DNA of 64,000 bases from contig OY282447.1 in assembly GCA_958296165.1 (NCBI GenBank), forward strand, positions 1,054,001 to 1,118,000. Reading direction: 5' to 3'. The position numbers and the translations under genes were made by a program. Source of the DNA: an uncultured Pseudomonadales bacterium. GTDB lineage: Bacteria; Pseudomonadota; Gammaproteobacteria; Pseudomonadales; Azotimanducaceae. Below are positions 17,604-26,842 of this stretch, piece by piece; within the stretch, counting starts at the first letter, position 1; every line of letters begins with the position of its first letter. The notes under the pieces were generated by a model. That model saw nothing but the letters and a program-made list of their open reading frames with translations. It did no database searches and was not told the DNA's origin.

Positions 17604-19082
17604 ATGAATACGCTGTCTGCCGGCACGATCATGTTGGCCGCCGATGGCCGGTCTTTCGCCGTGCCGGAAACGCTTGCTGCAACGTTCCAAGCTGGCGATC
17701 GGCTGATTGCCGACCCGGTGGCCGGCTTGCTGCACATCCCGGCCCGCGAACTCGACCGCGCCAAGCAGGCTGTCGATGTCGCATCGGCCGCGTTCGCGGC
17801 CATGCACCGCGTCGCCGACGAGGCCATCGTCGCCTTCTATGGCCACGCCGCCGCAGCGCTGGCCGACGATGCCGTTTGGACCGAAATCGCCACCGTAAAC
17901 GCCGAAGACGTGGCCAAGGCCGCAGGCCGCGGCCGGTCCACCACGCGATTGGCCGTCTCGGCCGCTATGCGCGAGAAGATGATCGACGGCTTGCGCGGTT
18001 GGGCACAGATGCCGTCGCGCCGCGGCGCCTTGCTGGAGACGGTACACCACGACGGCTTCGACATAGAGCTGGTGGGCGCGGCGTTGGGCGTGGTGGCCTT
18101 CGTCTTCGAGGGCCGGCCCAACGTGCTCGCGGATGCCTGCGGCGTGTTGCGCGGGGGCAACGCGGTGGTGTTTCGCATCGGCAGCGACGCCTTGGCGACG
18201 GCGCGGGCGATCATGCGCCTGGCCATCGAGCCGGCGTTGCTCGCGGCTGGGCTGCCGGCCGGCGCGGTCGCGCTGGTGGACAGTACCGCGCACGCGGCCG
18301 GCTGGGCGCTCTTTGCGGACGCGCGCTTGGCGCTGGCGGTGGCGCGCGGTTCCGGCGCGGCGGTGGCGACCTTGGGCGCCATCGCTCGAACCGCCGGCAC
18401 GCCGGTCAGTCTGCATGGCACCGGCGGCGCTTGGATGGTGGTTTCCGAACACGCGGACGACGCCGATCTGCACGAAGCGGTGCTCCGCTCGCTCGATCGC
18501 AAGGTGTGCAATACGCTGAACACTTGCTGTTTGGTCGGCAGCCGCAGCGCTCGCCACCGCGCCGAGATCGTCCTTAACGCGCTGCGAGAGGCCGCTGCCG
18601 TGCATCAGCAGCCGTTCAAGCTGCATGTCGCAAAAGGCAGCGAGCGTTTAGTGCCGCCGTGGATGTTCACCAACACCATACGGGTCGCTCGCGCCACCGG
18701 CCCGGCCGCGGAACCGCAAGCGGAACCGATTGACGAGCACGATCTAGGGGTTGAGTGGGAGTGGGAACGCACGCCTGAAATCTCCCTCGCCGCCACCGAG
18801 ACGCTGGATCAGGCGGTGGCGCTGTTCAATGCGCTGAGCCCACGCCTGGTCGGCAGCTTGATTTCCAGCGCCGGCGCCGAACACGAGCGCTTCTTCGCCG
18901 CGCTCGACGCGCCTTTCGTCGGCGACGGTCACACGCGCTGGGTAGACGGCCAATACGCCCTCAACAAACCCGAACTGGGGCTCTCCAACTGGCAGCACGG
19001 GCGGTTGTTCGGCCGCGCCGGCGTGCTCACCGGCGACAGCGTCTACACGATACGCACGAGGCATCGCCGAGCTGTCGCGTAG
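17604..19082 (+). CDS. ProA-like aldehyde dehydrogenase
   Basis: A 492-residue NAD(P)-dependent dehydrogenase similar to glutamate-5-semialdehyde dehydrogenase (ProA). FVFEGRPNVLADACGVLRGG matches the ProA Rossmann segment and RKVCNTLNTCCLV holds the expected catalytic cysteine. It is about 70 residues longer than typical ProA, with an extra N-terminal region. Its operon partners are a MaoC hydratase and a CitE-like lyase instead of proB. It could be a true ProA or a paralogue acting on another acyl phosphate or semialdehyde; the context favours keeping the substrate open. Confidence 0.75.
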   Translation: MNTLSAGTIMLAADGRSFAVPETLAATFQAGDRLIADPVAGLLHIPARELDRAKQAVDVASAAFAAMHRVADEAIVAFYGHAAAALADDAVWTEIATVNAEDVAKAAGRGRSTTRLAVSAAMREKMIDGLRGWAQMPSRRGALLETVHHDGFDIELVGAALGVVAFVFEGRPNVLADACGVLRGGNAVVFRIGSDALATARAIMRLAIEPALLAAGLPAGAVALVDSTAHAAGWALFADARLALAVARGSGAAVATLGAIARTAGTPVSLHGTGGAWMVVSEHADDADLHEAVLRSLDRKVCNTLNTCCLVGSRSARHRAEIVLNALREAAAVHQQPFKLHVAKGSERLVPPWMFTNTIRVARATGPAAEPQAEPIDEHDLGVEWEWERTPEISLAATETLDQAVALFNALSPRLVGSLISSAGAEHERFFAALDAPFVGDGHTRWVDGQYALNKPELGLSNWQHGRLFGRAGVLTGDSVYTIRTRHRRAVA

Positions 19083-19115
19083 GCGCTTCGGCATGCAGAC
19101 ACAAGTAGGCACGCG

Positions 19116-19574
19116 ATGGCAGGCAAATACCTAGAGGAGCTAGAAGTAGGGCTAGAGTTCCAGCACGAGCCGGGCCGCACGGTGACGGAAACGGACAACC
19201 TGCTGTTCACCGCTCTTACGTTGAATCCGCAGCCCTTGCATCTAGACGCCGAGTTCGCCAAACACAGCTTGCACGGCCGCATCCTCGTCAACAGCATCTT
19301 TACGTTGGGGCTGGTGGTGGGCCTATCGGTGCGCGACACCACGCTCGGCACCACGCTCGGCAACTTGGGTTTCGACGAGACCACCTTTCCGAACCCGGTC
19401 TTCATCGGCGACACCATCCGGGCGAGCAGCACCGTCGTGGCTCGCCGCGTGAGCCGCAGCAAGCCGGACCGCGGCATCGTCACCTTCGAGCACATCGGCA
19501 CCAACCAGCGCGGCGAAATCGTCTGTTCGTGCCAACGCGGCGCGATGATGATGCGCCGCCCGGCAGCAACGTGA
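19116..19574 (+). CDS. MaoC-family dehydratase (hotdog fold)
   Basis: A 152-residue single hotdog protein of the MaoC/R-hydratase family, which adds water to enoyl-CoA substrates. LTLNPQPLHLDAEFAKHS carries the hydratase-2-like catalytic histidine region, and GRILVNSIFTLGLVVGLSV with FPNPVFIGDTIRAS are typical. It lies 33 bases after the ProA-like gene and shares a TGATG junction with the CitE-like gene. With a lyase partner, mesaconyl-/beta-methylmalyl-CoA chemistry is conceivable, but the substrate is not shown by sequence. Confidence 0.85.
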   Translation: MAGKYLEELEVGLEFQHEPGRTVTETDNLLFTALTLNPQPLHLDAEFAKHSLHGRILVNSIFTLGLVVGLSVRDTTLGTTLGNLGFDETTFPNPVFIGDTIRASSTVVARRVSRSKPDRGIVTFEHIGTNQRGEIVCSCQRGAMMMRRPAAT

Positions 19575-20476
19575 TGGCTACACGCCGCTCCCTGCACTTC
19601 GTGCCAGGCGGCAACGAGCGCATGCTCGCCAAGGCACTGGCCACCAACGCCGACAGCGTGGTGCTGGATTTGGAGGACGCGGTAACGCCACAGCGCAAGG
19701 GCCAAGTGCGCGAAACGGTGGCGCGTTGGCTTGCAGAGGTGGACTTCTGCGGCAAGGAGAAGACCGTGCGCGTCAATCCGCTGGACACGCCGTGGGGCCA
19801 CGCGGACTTGGTTCGCACGATGGCGGCGCCGCCGGACGCCTATCTGATACCGAAGCCTGAGACGCTGGAAGGTCTTGAAGTGATAGACGCCCAACTCTTG
19901 CAGCTCGAGCGGCGCTTCGGCCACGCGAGGCGCCGCGTGCGGCTGATCCCGATCGTGGAAACGCCGCTTGGCGCACTCAACGCTGCAACGTTCGCTCGCT
20001 GTCCGCGTGTGGACGCGCTGACTTGGGGCGCGGAGGATTTGGCGGCGAGCCTAGGCGCGCCGGGCAACCGCGACGCCAGCGGCCGCTATCTGCCGGTGTA
20101 CGAACACTGCCGAGCGCAAACGCTGCTCTGCGCGGCGACTGCCGGCATACAGGCAATCGACACCGTCACCGTCGACTTTCGGGACGACGACGGCCTGCAA
20201 CGCGATTGCGAATGCGCGGCCAGCCTCGGCTTTACCGGCAAGCTCTCCATTCACCCGAACCAGATCGACGCCATCAACGCCGCGTTCACGCCGTCGACGG
20301 AGCAGGTCGCCGAGGCGCGAGCACTCGTTGCCGCCTTCGAGGAAGCCCAAGCCGCCGGCCGCATGGCGTTTGCCTTCAAGGGTCAAATGGTGGACGCGCC
20401 GCATCTCAATCGCGCCAAGGCCCTGCTGCGACGAGCGGCGGCCGTCGCGCCGGGCATTTCCATCATCGGACCGTAA
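19574..20476 (+). CDS. CitE-like HpcH/HpaI family CoA ester lyase
   Basis: A 300-residue TIM-barrel lyase of the CitE/malyl-CoA lyase group. It shows RRSLHFVPGGNERML, the metal-binding DSVVLDLEDAVTPQRK, the IPIVETPLGALN strand (catalytic Glu), TWGAEDLAASLG and KLSIHPNQIDAIN near the C-terminus. Members cleave or form (S)-malyl-CoA, citramalyl-CoA or related esters. The start at 19574 overlaps the MaoC stop by one base; the longer upstream frame lies in the MaoC gene. Hydratase and lyase are thus translationally linked. Confidence 0.87.
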   Translation: MATRRSLHFVPGGNERMLAKALATNADSVVLDLEDAVTPQRKGQVRETVARWLAEVDFCGKEKTVRVNPLDTPWGHADLVRTMAAPPDAYLIPKPETLEGLEVIDAQLLQLERRFGHARRRVRLIPIVETPLGALNAATFARCPRVDALTWGAEDLAASLGAPGNRDASGRYLPVYEHCRAQTLLCAATAGIQAIDTVTVDFRDDDGLQRDCECAASLGFTGKLSIHPNQIDAINAAFTPSTEQVAEARALVAAFEEAQAAGRMAFAFKGQMVDAPHLNRAKALLRRAAAVAPGISIIGP

Positions 20477-20532
20477 AGTCAGGGTGGATCCCGCCAGCCC
20501 CAACATCGCGCACGCACGCGCCAAACGCGGTG

Positions 20533-20564
20533 TTGACAAACGCCGCCCATAAAGTGTTACAAAT
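20533..20564 (+). promoter_or_regulatory. Candidate promoter for the large TonB receptor gene
   Basis: TTGACA at 20533-20538 is followed, after 18 bases, by TTACAA (20557-20562) in an AT-richer patch. This leaves a leader of about 140 bases before the start at 20703. The -35 hexamer is perfect; the -10 is weak. The remaining 226-base gap shows no other feature. Confidence 0.4.
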
Positions 20565-20702
20565 ATGTCTGAGCCTGCAACAAGGAGGTTGACGCGCCGC
20601 TCGCGTGAGCATACTGTGCGCCAATCTGCTCGGATGGGCACGTGGCTCGCACGCAGCATGGCTGGCGTCGAGCGCAAAGCAACGAACTGGGAGAGCCAAG
20701 CT

Positions 20703-23700
20703 ATGTGGTTTCGAAGGATGTTCTGTACGCTGTCTGTGGCCGCGCTGTTGATGTGCAATGCGGCGCTGGCGGAAGACGAAGATGACGATGCGAGTGAAGC
20801 GGAGGCGAGTGAAGCGGAGGCCAGCGCAGCTGAAGACGAGGAGGAAGTAGTCGAGGAGATGGTCGTAACCGGGTCTTTCATCCGGCGCGACAACTTCGAC
20901 CTGCCGTCCCCAATCGCCACGCTGGACGAGCTCGACTTGGAGCTGGCGGCAACGCCGGACCTCGGCGACATCATCTTCGACCAAACCTTTCAAGTAGGCG
21001 TGAACGCCTACTCGGCACCGTTCGAGTTCGGTGGCGGCGACGACCAGAACTGGCAGCAGGGCGGCGAAGTGTGGGCCAATCTGCGCGGTCTCGGTACGCG
21101 CGCCACCATGACCATGATGGACGGCCACCGCGTGCCAGCCAACGTGACCGGCTATAGCTGGTGGACCCGGCGCGCTGGCACCGACCTTACCAACCTCTAT
21201 CCCGGCATCGCCATCGGCCGAGTCGATACCGTGCTGGACGGCGCTTCGGCGCTATACGGCTCGGAGGCGGTTTCCGGCGTTATCAATCTGGTGCCGCGCA
21301 AGGAATTCGACGGCATGATGGTGTCGTACGAGTTCGAACAGCCCGTCGAGAGCGGCGCGCCGAACCGGCGGCTGAGCTTGCTGGCCGGGGCGCAGGGCGA
21401 ACGCACCAGCGTCATCTTCGCGATGGAGATTCGCGATCAGGATCGCATGAAGCTCACTGATCGGCCAGACTACATCGTCAGTTCCGCCAACTGGACCGGC
21501 CAATACTTGCCACCCTACAACGAAACAGGCCGCGGTAATCCAGGCGACTGGTCGGTGCCGATTCGCAACGCCGGTGGCGACCTGATTCCCTACCGCGGCG
21601 CCAACTGGCATCAGATCGAAGGCGTGTGGTTCAACGACGGCGGCTCGATGACTGGCGACAACCAAGGTCGCGTGGCCGCCCGACGCCAAGCCGACCCGGG
21701 CTGCGGCTATCCCTTTGGCGCCGGCAACGACAACATCCCACAACGCCCGGTCATTGACCCCAATGGCGACAATCCGAACGACACGGTCGACGACGACGAC
21801 CACGTCAGCGGCTTGGGCTATGCGGATCACAACAAGCCGGGCAGCTTTCTCAATGGCTTCATGACCGGCGGGCTGCGCGGCATTTCGCGTTGGGAAGGCT
21901 CCGAAGGCGACACTGCCGGCAACCGCGACGACTGTCGCCAGGTATTGGCAGACTGGCAGGACATCCGCGAGGAGCGCGACCAGCAACAGGGCATGACCTA
22001 TTTCGAGCACGAGCTCAACGACTACGTGAAGTTCCGCGGCGAGATCGTGGTGTCGAATATGGACTACGACACGCGCGACATACCCGGCAACTTAGACGAG
22101 TGGGACGGTCGCAACCTATACGGCAACAACGTGCCCATCGTGGTTGGCTCCAACCCCGGCAATCCGTACCGCGCCTTTGCCGACGGCTCCGGCACCGGTG
22201 GCTGGAATCCGGCTTGGAACACGCCCAATACGCTGGATTATTTTGACGCGAACGAGAACGGCCGCTACGACTATCTTCAGGAACCCGGCGAGTATCTCAT
22301 CTGGGCGCAAGACGCGGACGGCAACGGCATACCAGACCGCGACGCAAACGGCGACGGCGAGGCGGATCCGGATGCAGAGCGCCGCCCGGAGTATCGCGTG
22401 CTGCTCCTGCCAGCCTATGCCGATGCCGATGGCGACGGCACCTTGGATAGCGCGGTCGACACCGACGGCGACGGCATCCCGGATCGATTCGACCCCACGC
22501 CCGGCGACGGCGTCAGCGGGGTACGGCTGTTCGAGGACGTCAAGCTCATGGAAATGACGATCTCGCCCAAACAGCCGCACGGCAACACCATTGGCTGGCT
22601 CAACGACGACATGACCTACAGCCGTCGCCGCCAAATCGACAACCTGCGCGTCCGCCTAGGCACGGAGGTCAACATCCCCAACACCGAGTGGGTGGCGGAT
22701 TTGGACTGGATTTGGGCATCGAGCAAGCGTGAGGAGGACTACGCTGAACCGGTCTGGCCGTGGGCGGTCGCCGCAATGCGCTGTCAGGGTGGGCAGTTCG
22801 CAGATCAATGCTGGAACCCGTTCAGCACCGCATGGCTCGATTCGGACGAAGACGGCCAGATCCTGCCAGCGTGGCGCGACCCAGACGATCCGGCTGCGAA
22901 TACCGAGCTTGAGCACCGCAACGCCGGCGTGTTGCTGCGGCACGACCAACGCAACATCGGCATGTACATCGTCGACTTCACGCTTTCCAACAACAGCCTG
23001 TTCAACCTGTGGTACAACGATGCGCCGGTCGGCATCGCCGCCGGCACGCATTGGCGCTTGGAGAGCGAGGAATACCGCCCGAACCAGCTGGGCGCCTCGG
23101 CGCTCGGTTCGGCGCGCACCAACTTCCAATACACCGAGGAAGAGACGCGCGCGGTGTTCGTGGAGCTGCAGCTGCCCTTGATCTCGCATCCGAAATGGGG
23201 CGACATGGAAGTGCAAGCGGCCGTCCGCTACGCCGAGTTCGAGGGCAGGGGGACGATTTTGCAGGGTGGCAGTACAGCGAAATTCGACACCACGATCCCG
23301 AAGCTCGCCGTGCGCTATGCACCCACAGACTGGCTGGCGTTCCGCGGCAGCCTCACGCAAGGGTTCGTGTTGCCGGGCATGTTCCAGTTGTTCCAGACCA
23401 CACAGAATCCCAACTCCTTTGCGACCGTGCGCGATTACATCTGCGACCTCATGCCCGAGCTCGCGCATTGCGCCGACGTGCCACAAGGAGGCGGCACCCC
23501 CAACGTGCTGACACCAGACACCCGCAATTCCTCCCTCGGCGCCGAAGAGTCCGACTTGTGGAACGCCGGCTTGTCGGTGCGCTTGATGGACGGCGACCTG
23601 TCGTTCGACGTCGATTACACCACTGTGGACTTCAACGGCCGCGTCGAGCGGCTGGGCCCGGGCGCGAACGTCAACGTCAACGAGATCTCGTTCCGGCCAT

Positions 23701-24641
23701 TCGTGGAGGCGCGTTGCCCGGGCACGCTGCTCAACTACGACAGCGTCTCCGCACTTGGGCCCGGTGCAGACCTCATCACGCCGGGCGAGTTCCGGCAAAA
23801 CGGCTCAGATGGCTACGCCGGCTCGGTCGACGAGGAACTCGCCTGCCGCCTAGCGGCTGCGCGAGCCTACGTGGCCACCGAGGAGATGGGCCTAGGCGGC
23901 GCCGTGCTGGTACGTGGCGGCGAGAACGGCCTGCGGCTCTTGGAGGCTGGCGACCCTTGGCTCAACCAAGGGGCGCAAACGGTCACCACGCTCATCTACG
24001 CGAGCCGATACCGCTTCGAGATAGGCGACTACGGCAGCATGGAGGTCAGCATGAGCGCCACGCAAATGCTGGAGATGAGCTTGACGCGCTACCAAGCGGG
24101 TAGCGGCCACCGCTTCGAGGCCATCAAGGTCGATGGCGTCGGCAATCGCAACAATGCCAACTGGGGTGCTGGTGTGCATGGCGGCGAGTTGTTCTGGCCG
24201 CTGCCACCGACGCCGGAGTGGCGAGTAGACATGGCGCTGCGCTGGTTCCGCGACAACCATGTCGCACAGCTGCGGATGCGCTGGCACGACGAGCTCACGG
24301 ACGTCTCCGCGGCGTTCGACGAAGTGCGCGACATACCCGGTGCCATCGACTTCAACGGCTCGCACAATGGGCGCTCGATCGCCGACTGGGAAGAGCGCGA
24401 CTCCTGCACCGACCAGGACCGCAATCCCTACTGCAACATCGATTCGGCCGCCTATTGGGACTTGAGCTATACCTACACGCGCCCAGACGTGTTGGGCTTC
24501 GGCTACATGTCGATGAACGTGGCGATGCGCAACATCTTCAATAACAATCCGGACCCGATACCGTCGGGCGTTGGCCACGAGTCATACGTGGACAACATCA
24601 TGGGCAGGATCGCCTTTGCGCGGTTGACCATCGGGTTCTAA
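20703..24641 (+). CDS. Very large TonB-dependent receptor
   Basis: A 1,312-residue outer-membrane receptor. It has a signal peptide (MWFRRMFCTLSVAALLMCN), an acidic stretch, a TonB-box-like VVEEMVVTGSFIRRD, a plug domain (LRGLGTRATMTMMDGHRVP, GASALYGSEAVSGVINLVP) and a long beta-barrel ending in the terminal phenylalanine of RLTIGF. An aspartate-rich, thrombospondin-type-3-like segment (DADGNGIPDRDANGDGEADP and DTDGDGIPDRFDPTPGDG, about residues 540-605) is inserted in the barrel. It probably imports large or chelated substrates powered by TonB. ATG 20703 gives the signal peptide; an upstream frame to 20565 does not. Confidence 0.9.
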   Translation: MWFRRMFCTLSVAALLMCNAALAEDEDDDASEAEASEAEASAAEDEEEVVEEMVVTGSFIRRDNFDLPSPIATLDELDLELAATPDLGDIIFDQTFQVGVNAYSAPFEFGGGDDQNWQQGGEVWANLRGLGTRATMTMMDGHRVPANVTGYSWWTRRAGTDLTNLYPGIAIGRVDTVLDGASALYGSEAVSGVINLVPRKEFDGMMVSYEFEQPVESGAPNRRLSLLAGAQGERTSVIFAMEIRDQDRMKLTDRPDYIVSSANWTGQYLPPYNETGRGNPGDWSVPIRNAGGDLIPYRGANWHQIEGVWFNDGGSMTGDNQGRVAARRQADPGCGYPFGAGNDNIPQRPVIDPNGDNPNDTVDDDDHVSGLGYADHNKPGSFLNGFMTGGLRGISRWEGSEGDTAGNRDDCRQVLADWQDIREERDQQQGMTYFEHELNDYVKFRGEIVVSNMDYDTRDIPGNLDEWDGRNLYGNNVPIVVGSNPGNPYRAFADGSGTGGWNPAWNTPNTLDYFDANENGRYDYLQEPGEYLIWAQDADGNGIPDRDANGDGEADPDAERRPEYRVLLLPAYADADGDGTLDSAVDTDGDGIPDRFDPTPGDGVSGVRLFEDVKLMEMTISPKQPHGNTIGWLNDDMTYSRRRQIDNLRVRLGTEVNIPNTEWVADLDWIWASSKREEDYAEPVWPWAVAAMRCQGGQFADQCWNPFSTAWLDSDEDGQILPAWRDPDDPAANTELEHRNAGVLLRHDQRNIGMYIVDFTLSNNSLFNLWYNDAPVGIAAGTHWRLESEEYRPNQLGASALGSARTNFQYTEEETRAVFVELQLPLISHPKWGDMEVQAAVRYAEFEGRGTILQGGSTAKFDTTIPKLAVRYAPTDWLAFRGSLTQGFVLPGMFQLFQTTQNPNSFATVRDYICDLMPELAHCADVPQGGGTPNVLTPDTRNSSLGAEESDLWNAGLSVRLMDGDLSFDVDYTTVDFNGRVERLGPGANVNVNEISFRPFVEARCPGTLLNYDSVSALGPGADLITPGEFRQNGSDGYAGSVDEELACRLAAARAYVATEEMGLGGAVLVRGGENGLRLLEAGDPWLNQGAQTVTTLIYASRYRFEIGDYGSMEVSMSATQMLEMSLTRYQAGSGHRFEAIKVDGVGNRNNANWGAGVHGGELFWPLPPTPEWRVDMALRWFRDNHVAQLRMRWHDELTDVSAAFDEVRDIPGAIDFNGSHNGRSIADWEERDSCTDQDRNPYCNIDSAAYWDLSYTYTRPDVLGFGYMSMNVAMRNIFNNNPDPIPSGVGHESYVDNIMGRIAFARLTIGF

Positions 24642-24654
24642 AAAGGGCCCGCAG

Positions 24655-25389
24655 ATGGTCGTTGCGACCGCGGCCCGGCGGGGGCGTAGCCTTCGCCGGG
24701 CCGTTCTTTCGTTGGCCTTGCTTGTGCCGTCGGCGAGCGTTTTGGCAGGCGAACAGTCCGTACACTGCAACGATCTGCCCGAATCCGAACGGGCGCTATG
24801 CTGGCTGGTGCTCAGCTGCTCGGCGATCGACGACGAGAGCCGCCGCTTGGAGTGTTTTCAGGCTGCCGCAGAGCAGCGTGCCGCCGGCGCCGTGCCGGCT
24901 GCGCCCGTCGACGCCGAGCCGGCCGATGCTGAGCCCGCTGCGCCGGCCGATGCTGCATCCACAGCCCGCGCGGTCGAAGACGCGCCCGTGCGCCGCAAGG
25001 ACGCCGCAGAGCCGCGCGCGGAGCGATCGGCGGTGCGGCGCGAGACCGTCCAGCAAGTGGTTCTCGATGTCCCGGATCGCTTCTCGGCGCAGGTGACGAG
25101 CGTGCGCAAGCTACTGCACAACCGCCAGCTCATCGCGCTGGACGGCCAATTGCTCTTCGAGACGGATCGCGCCGGTCAGAGCCACATCGCGGTCGGCGAT
25201 CGTGTACAGGTCACTCGAGCATCTGCGCTGTTCGGGCGTCGCTACCGCATTTCCGGCCCTGCGCGCGGTGCCGTCAACGCCACGCGCCTGCGCTGCGAGC
25301 GCTTGGAGCTGGGCAGCGATACACGGCGCAAGTGTGCCGTACTTGATCGACGGTCTGGCCAACAGGCAGCCGCGCCAAGCGGTGGCTGA
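24655..25389 (+). CDS. Exported protein of unknown function
   Basis: A 244-residue protein with a signal peptide (VLSLALLVPSASVLAGE), a cysteine-bearing segment (HCNDLPESERALCWLVLSC, LECFQAA), a low-complexity Ala/Pro/Asp linker (about residues 80-125) and a C-terminal segment FSAQVTSVRKLLHNRQLIAL that looks like a small beta domain. The family is not recognised. It lies 13 bases after the receptor and 34 bases before the TPR lipoprotein, so it belongs to the same locus. Its 5' codons overlap a terminator-like hairpin, so the exact start is less certain. Confidence 0.65.
   Translation: MVVATAARRGRSLRRAVLSLALLVPSASVLAGEQSVHCNDLPESERALCWLVLSCSAIDDESRRLECFQAAAEQRAAGAVPAAPVDAEPADAEPAAPADAASTARAVEDAPVRRKDAAEPRAERSAVRRETVQQVVLDVPDRFSAQVTSVRKLLHNRQLIALDGQLLFETDRAGQSHIAVGDRVQVTRASALFGRRYRISGPARGAVNATRLRCERLELGSDTRRKCAVLDRRSGQQAAAPSGG
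24671..24710 (+). terminator. Terminator-like hairpin inside the next reading frame
   Basis: A perfect 10-base stem (cggcccggcg, 24671-24680, with cgccgggccg, 24694-24703) with a 13-base loop is followed by ttctttc. It lies 30 bases after the receptor stop but within the first codons of the downstream frame. It could end the receptor transcript or act as partial termination between the genes. Confidence 0.5.
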
Positions 25390-25423
25390 GGGTTGCTTCC
25401 GCCCGACATCGCGCTTGAAGCAC

Positions 25424-26842
25424 ATGCCGCACACCAAGGCCATCGCCGGCATATGCGCCGCGACTTGGCTGGCGATTCTGGTCGGATGCGGGGATGCGCC
25501 AAGGCGGCTGCAAGCGCCCCCTGTGGTCTCCTTGAACGATGCGGATCCGCGCTTGGTGGAGCTGCTTGACGAGCTGCACGGCGCTGTGCGCGCCGCGCCG
25601 CGTTCAGGAGAGATGCGCGGTCGCTTGGCGATGGCCTACGACGTAAACGGCTTTGCGGACGCCGCGCTCGATACCTACCGGCAAGCCGAGCTTCTCGACC
25701 AGGGCGAGTTCTCGTGGCCATATTTCGGTGCCCTGCTGCTGGGCAAGCGAGGGGATTTGGCCGACGCTTTGGCGGCGATGGAACGGGCGCTTGCCAACGA
25801 CCCCAAGTACATCCCGGCTTGGCTCTCGTACGGCGCGTGGTGTCTGGACGAGGGCCGCCTGGAGAAGGCAGCGGACGCCTACGAAAACGCTCGCGCATTG
25901 GGCGCCGGCTCGCCGGCGGTAGCCGGCTTGGCGCAAGTGCAGCTGCGCCGGCAGCAGCCGGCAGCTGCCGTTGCGCTGCTCGAACCCGTCAATGCCGAGC
26001 TGCGCCATCCGCACCTGTACCGCATGCTCGGCAGTGCCTATCGAGCGCTCGGCCGGCACGAAGACGCGCGGATTGCGTTCGCCCGTGGCCGGTTGGCGAC
26101 GCCGATGCGATGGCGCGACCCAGTGCTAGCCAAGCGAGCGAACTTCATCGCCAGCTTCGGCGGCCAGATCACGTACGCGCAGCAGCTCATACAAGCCGAG
26201 CGCATCGATGACGCGATAGAGGTGCTGGCACCGTGGCAGGCCGAGTACGGCGAAGACGCCGTGTTGTTGGGAACATTGGCCTCGGCGTACATCGGCAGCG
26301 GCGACCTGCAACGTGCCTTTCCGGTGTTGCAGCGCGGGCTGGCGCTGCATCCAGACGACTTCCACTTCCACTTCCACATTGCCCGCCTCTACGCCCAAGA
26401 AGGAAACGCCGCGAGCGCCGAGAAGCACCTGCGCCAAGCGATCCAGCTAAACCCGTCGCAAGCGGTGGTTCACGAGGAGTTCGGCCACTTGCTGTTGAGC
26501 CAAGGCCGGCCTGACGAAGCCGCGGTCGCTTTCGATGCAGCCATCCGCCACGGCGCGGTGAACGGCAGCGAGCTGCTGCATGCCACCGGCCTGATCGAGG
26601 CAGCCCGCGGCAATTGGGAAGCGGCCGTCGAGCGCTTCACGCGAGCGACCGAAATCGACATCTCGCTGACCCGCACATATGTCCATCTGGCGCGCAGTTT
26701 GGCGGAGACGGGGCGTTTCGCTGAAGCCCGAGCAGCGCTGGCTTGGGCCGAACGCCTGGGTACGCATCGCGACGAAGTGGCTGCGGCAGCACAGCTGGTG
26801 GAAGCCATGCGAGCGCAGTCGGCAAGCGTCGAGCACACCTGA
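25424..26842 (+). CDS. TPR-repeat lipoprotein
   Basis: A 472-residue protein with a lipoprotein signal (LAILVGCGD, cysteine near residue 19) followed by about ten TPR-like units, for example DAALDTYRQAELLDQGEFSW, DALAAMERALANDPKYIPAW and AEKHLRQAIQLNPSQAVVHE. TPR arrays make protein-binding scaffolds, here probably on the periplasmic side of a membrane. The start at 25424 gives the lipobox. It shares one base with the CRTAC gene. A paralogous TPR gene lies on the opposite strand (28518-30065). Confidence 0.85.
   Translation: MPHTKAIAGICAATWLAILVGCGDAPRRLQAPPVVSLNDADPRLVELLDELHGAVRAAPRSGEMRGRLAMAYDVNGFADAALDTYRQAELLDQGEFSWPYFGALLLGKRGDLADALAAMERALANDPKYIPAWLSYGAWCLDEGRLEKAADAYENARALGAGSPAVAGLAQVQLRRQQPAAAVALLEPVNAELRHPHLYRMLGSAYRALGRHEDARIAFARGRLATPMRWRDPVLAKRANFIASFGGQITYAQQLIQAERIDDAIEVLAPWQAEYGEDAVLLGTLASAYIGSGDLQRAFPVLQRGLALHPDDFHFHFHIARLYAQEGNAASAEKHLRQAIQLNPSQAVVHEEFGHLLLSQGRPDEAAVAFDAAIRHGAVNGSELLHATGLIEAARGNWEAAVERFTRATEIDISLTRTYVHLARSLAETGRFAEARAALAWAERLGTHRDEVAAAAQLVEAMRAQSASVEHT

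Noticed and set aside
25202-25423. A longer start for the TPR lipoprotein
   Set aside because: The upstream frame overlaps the exported-protein gene; ATG 25424 gives a clear lipoprotein signal.
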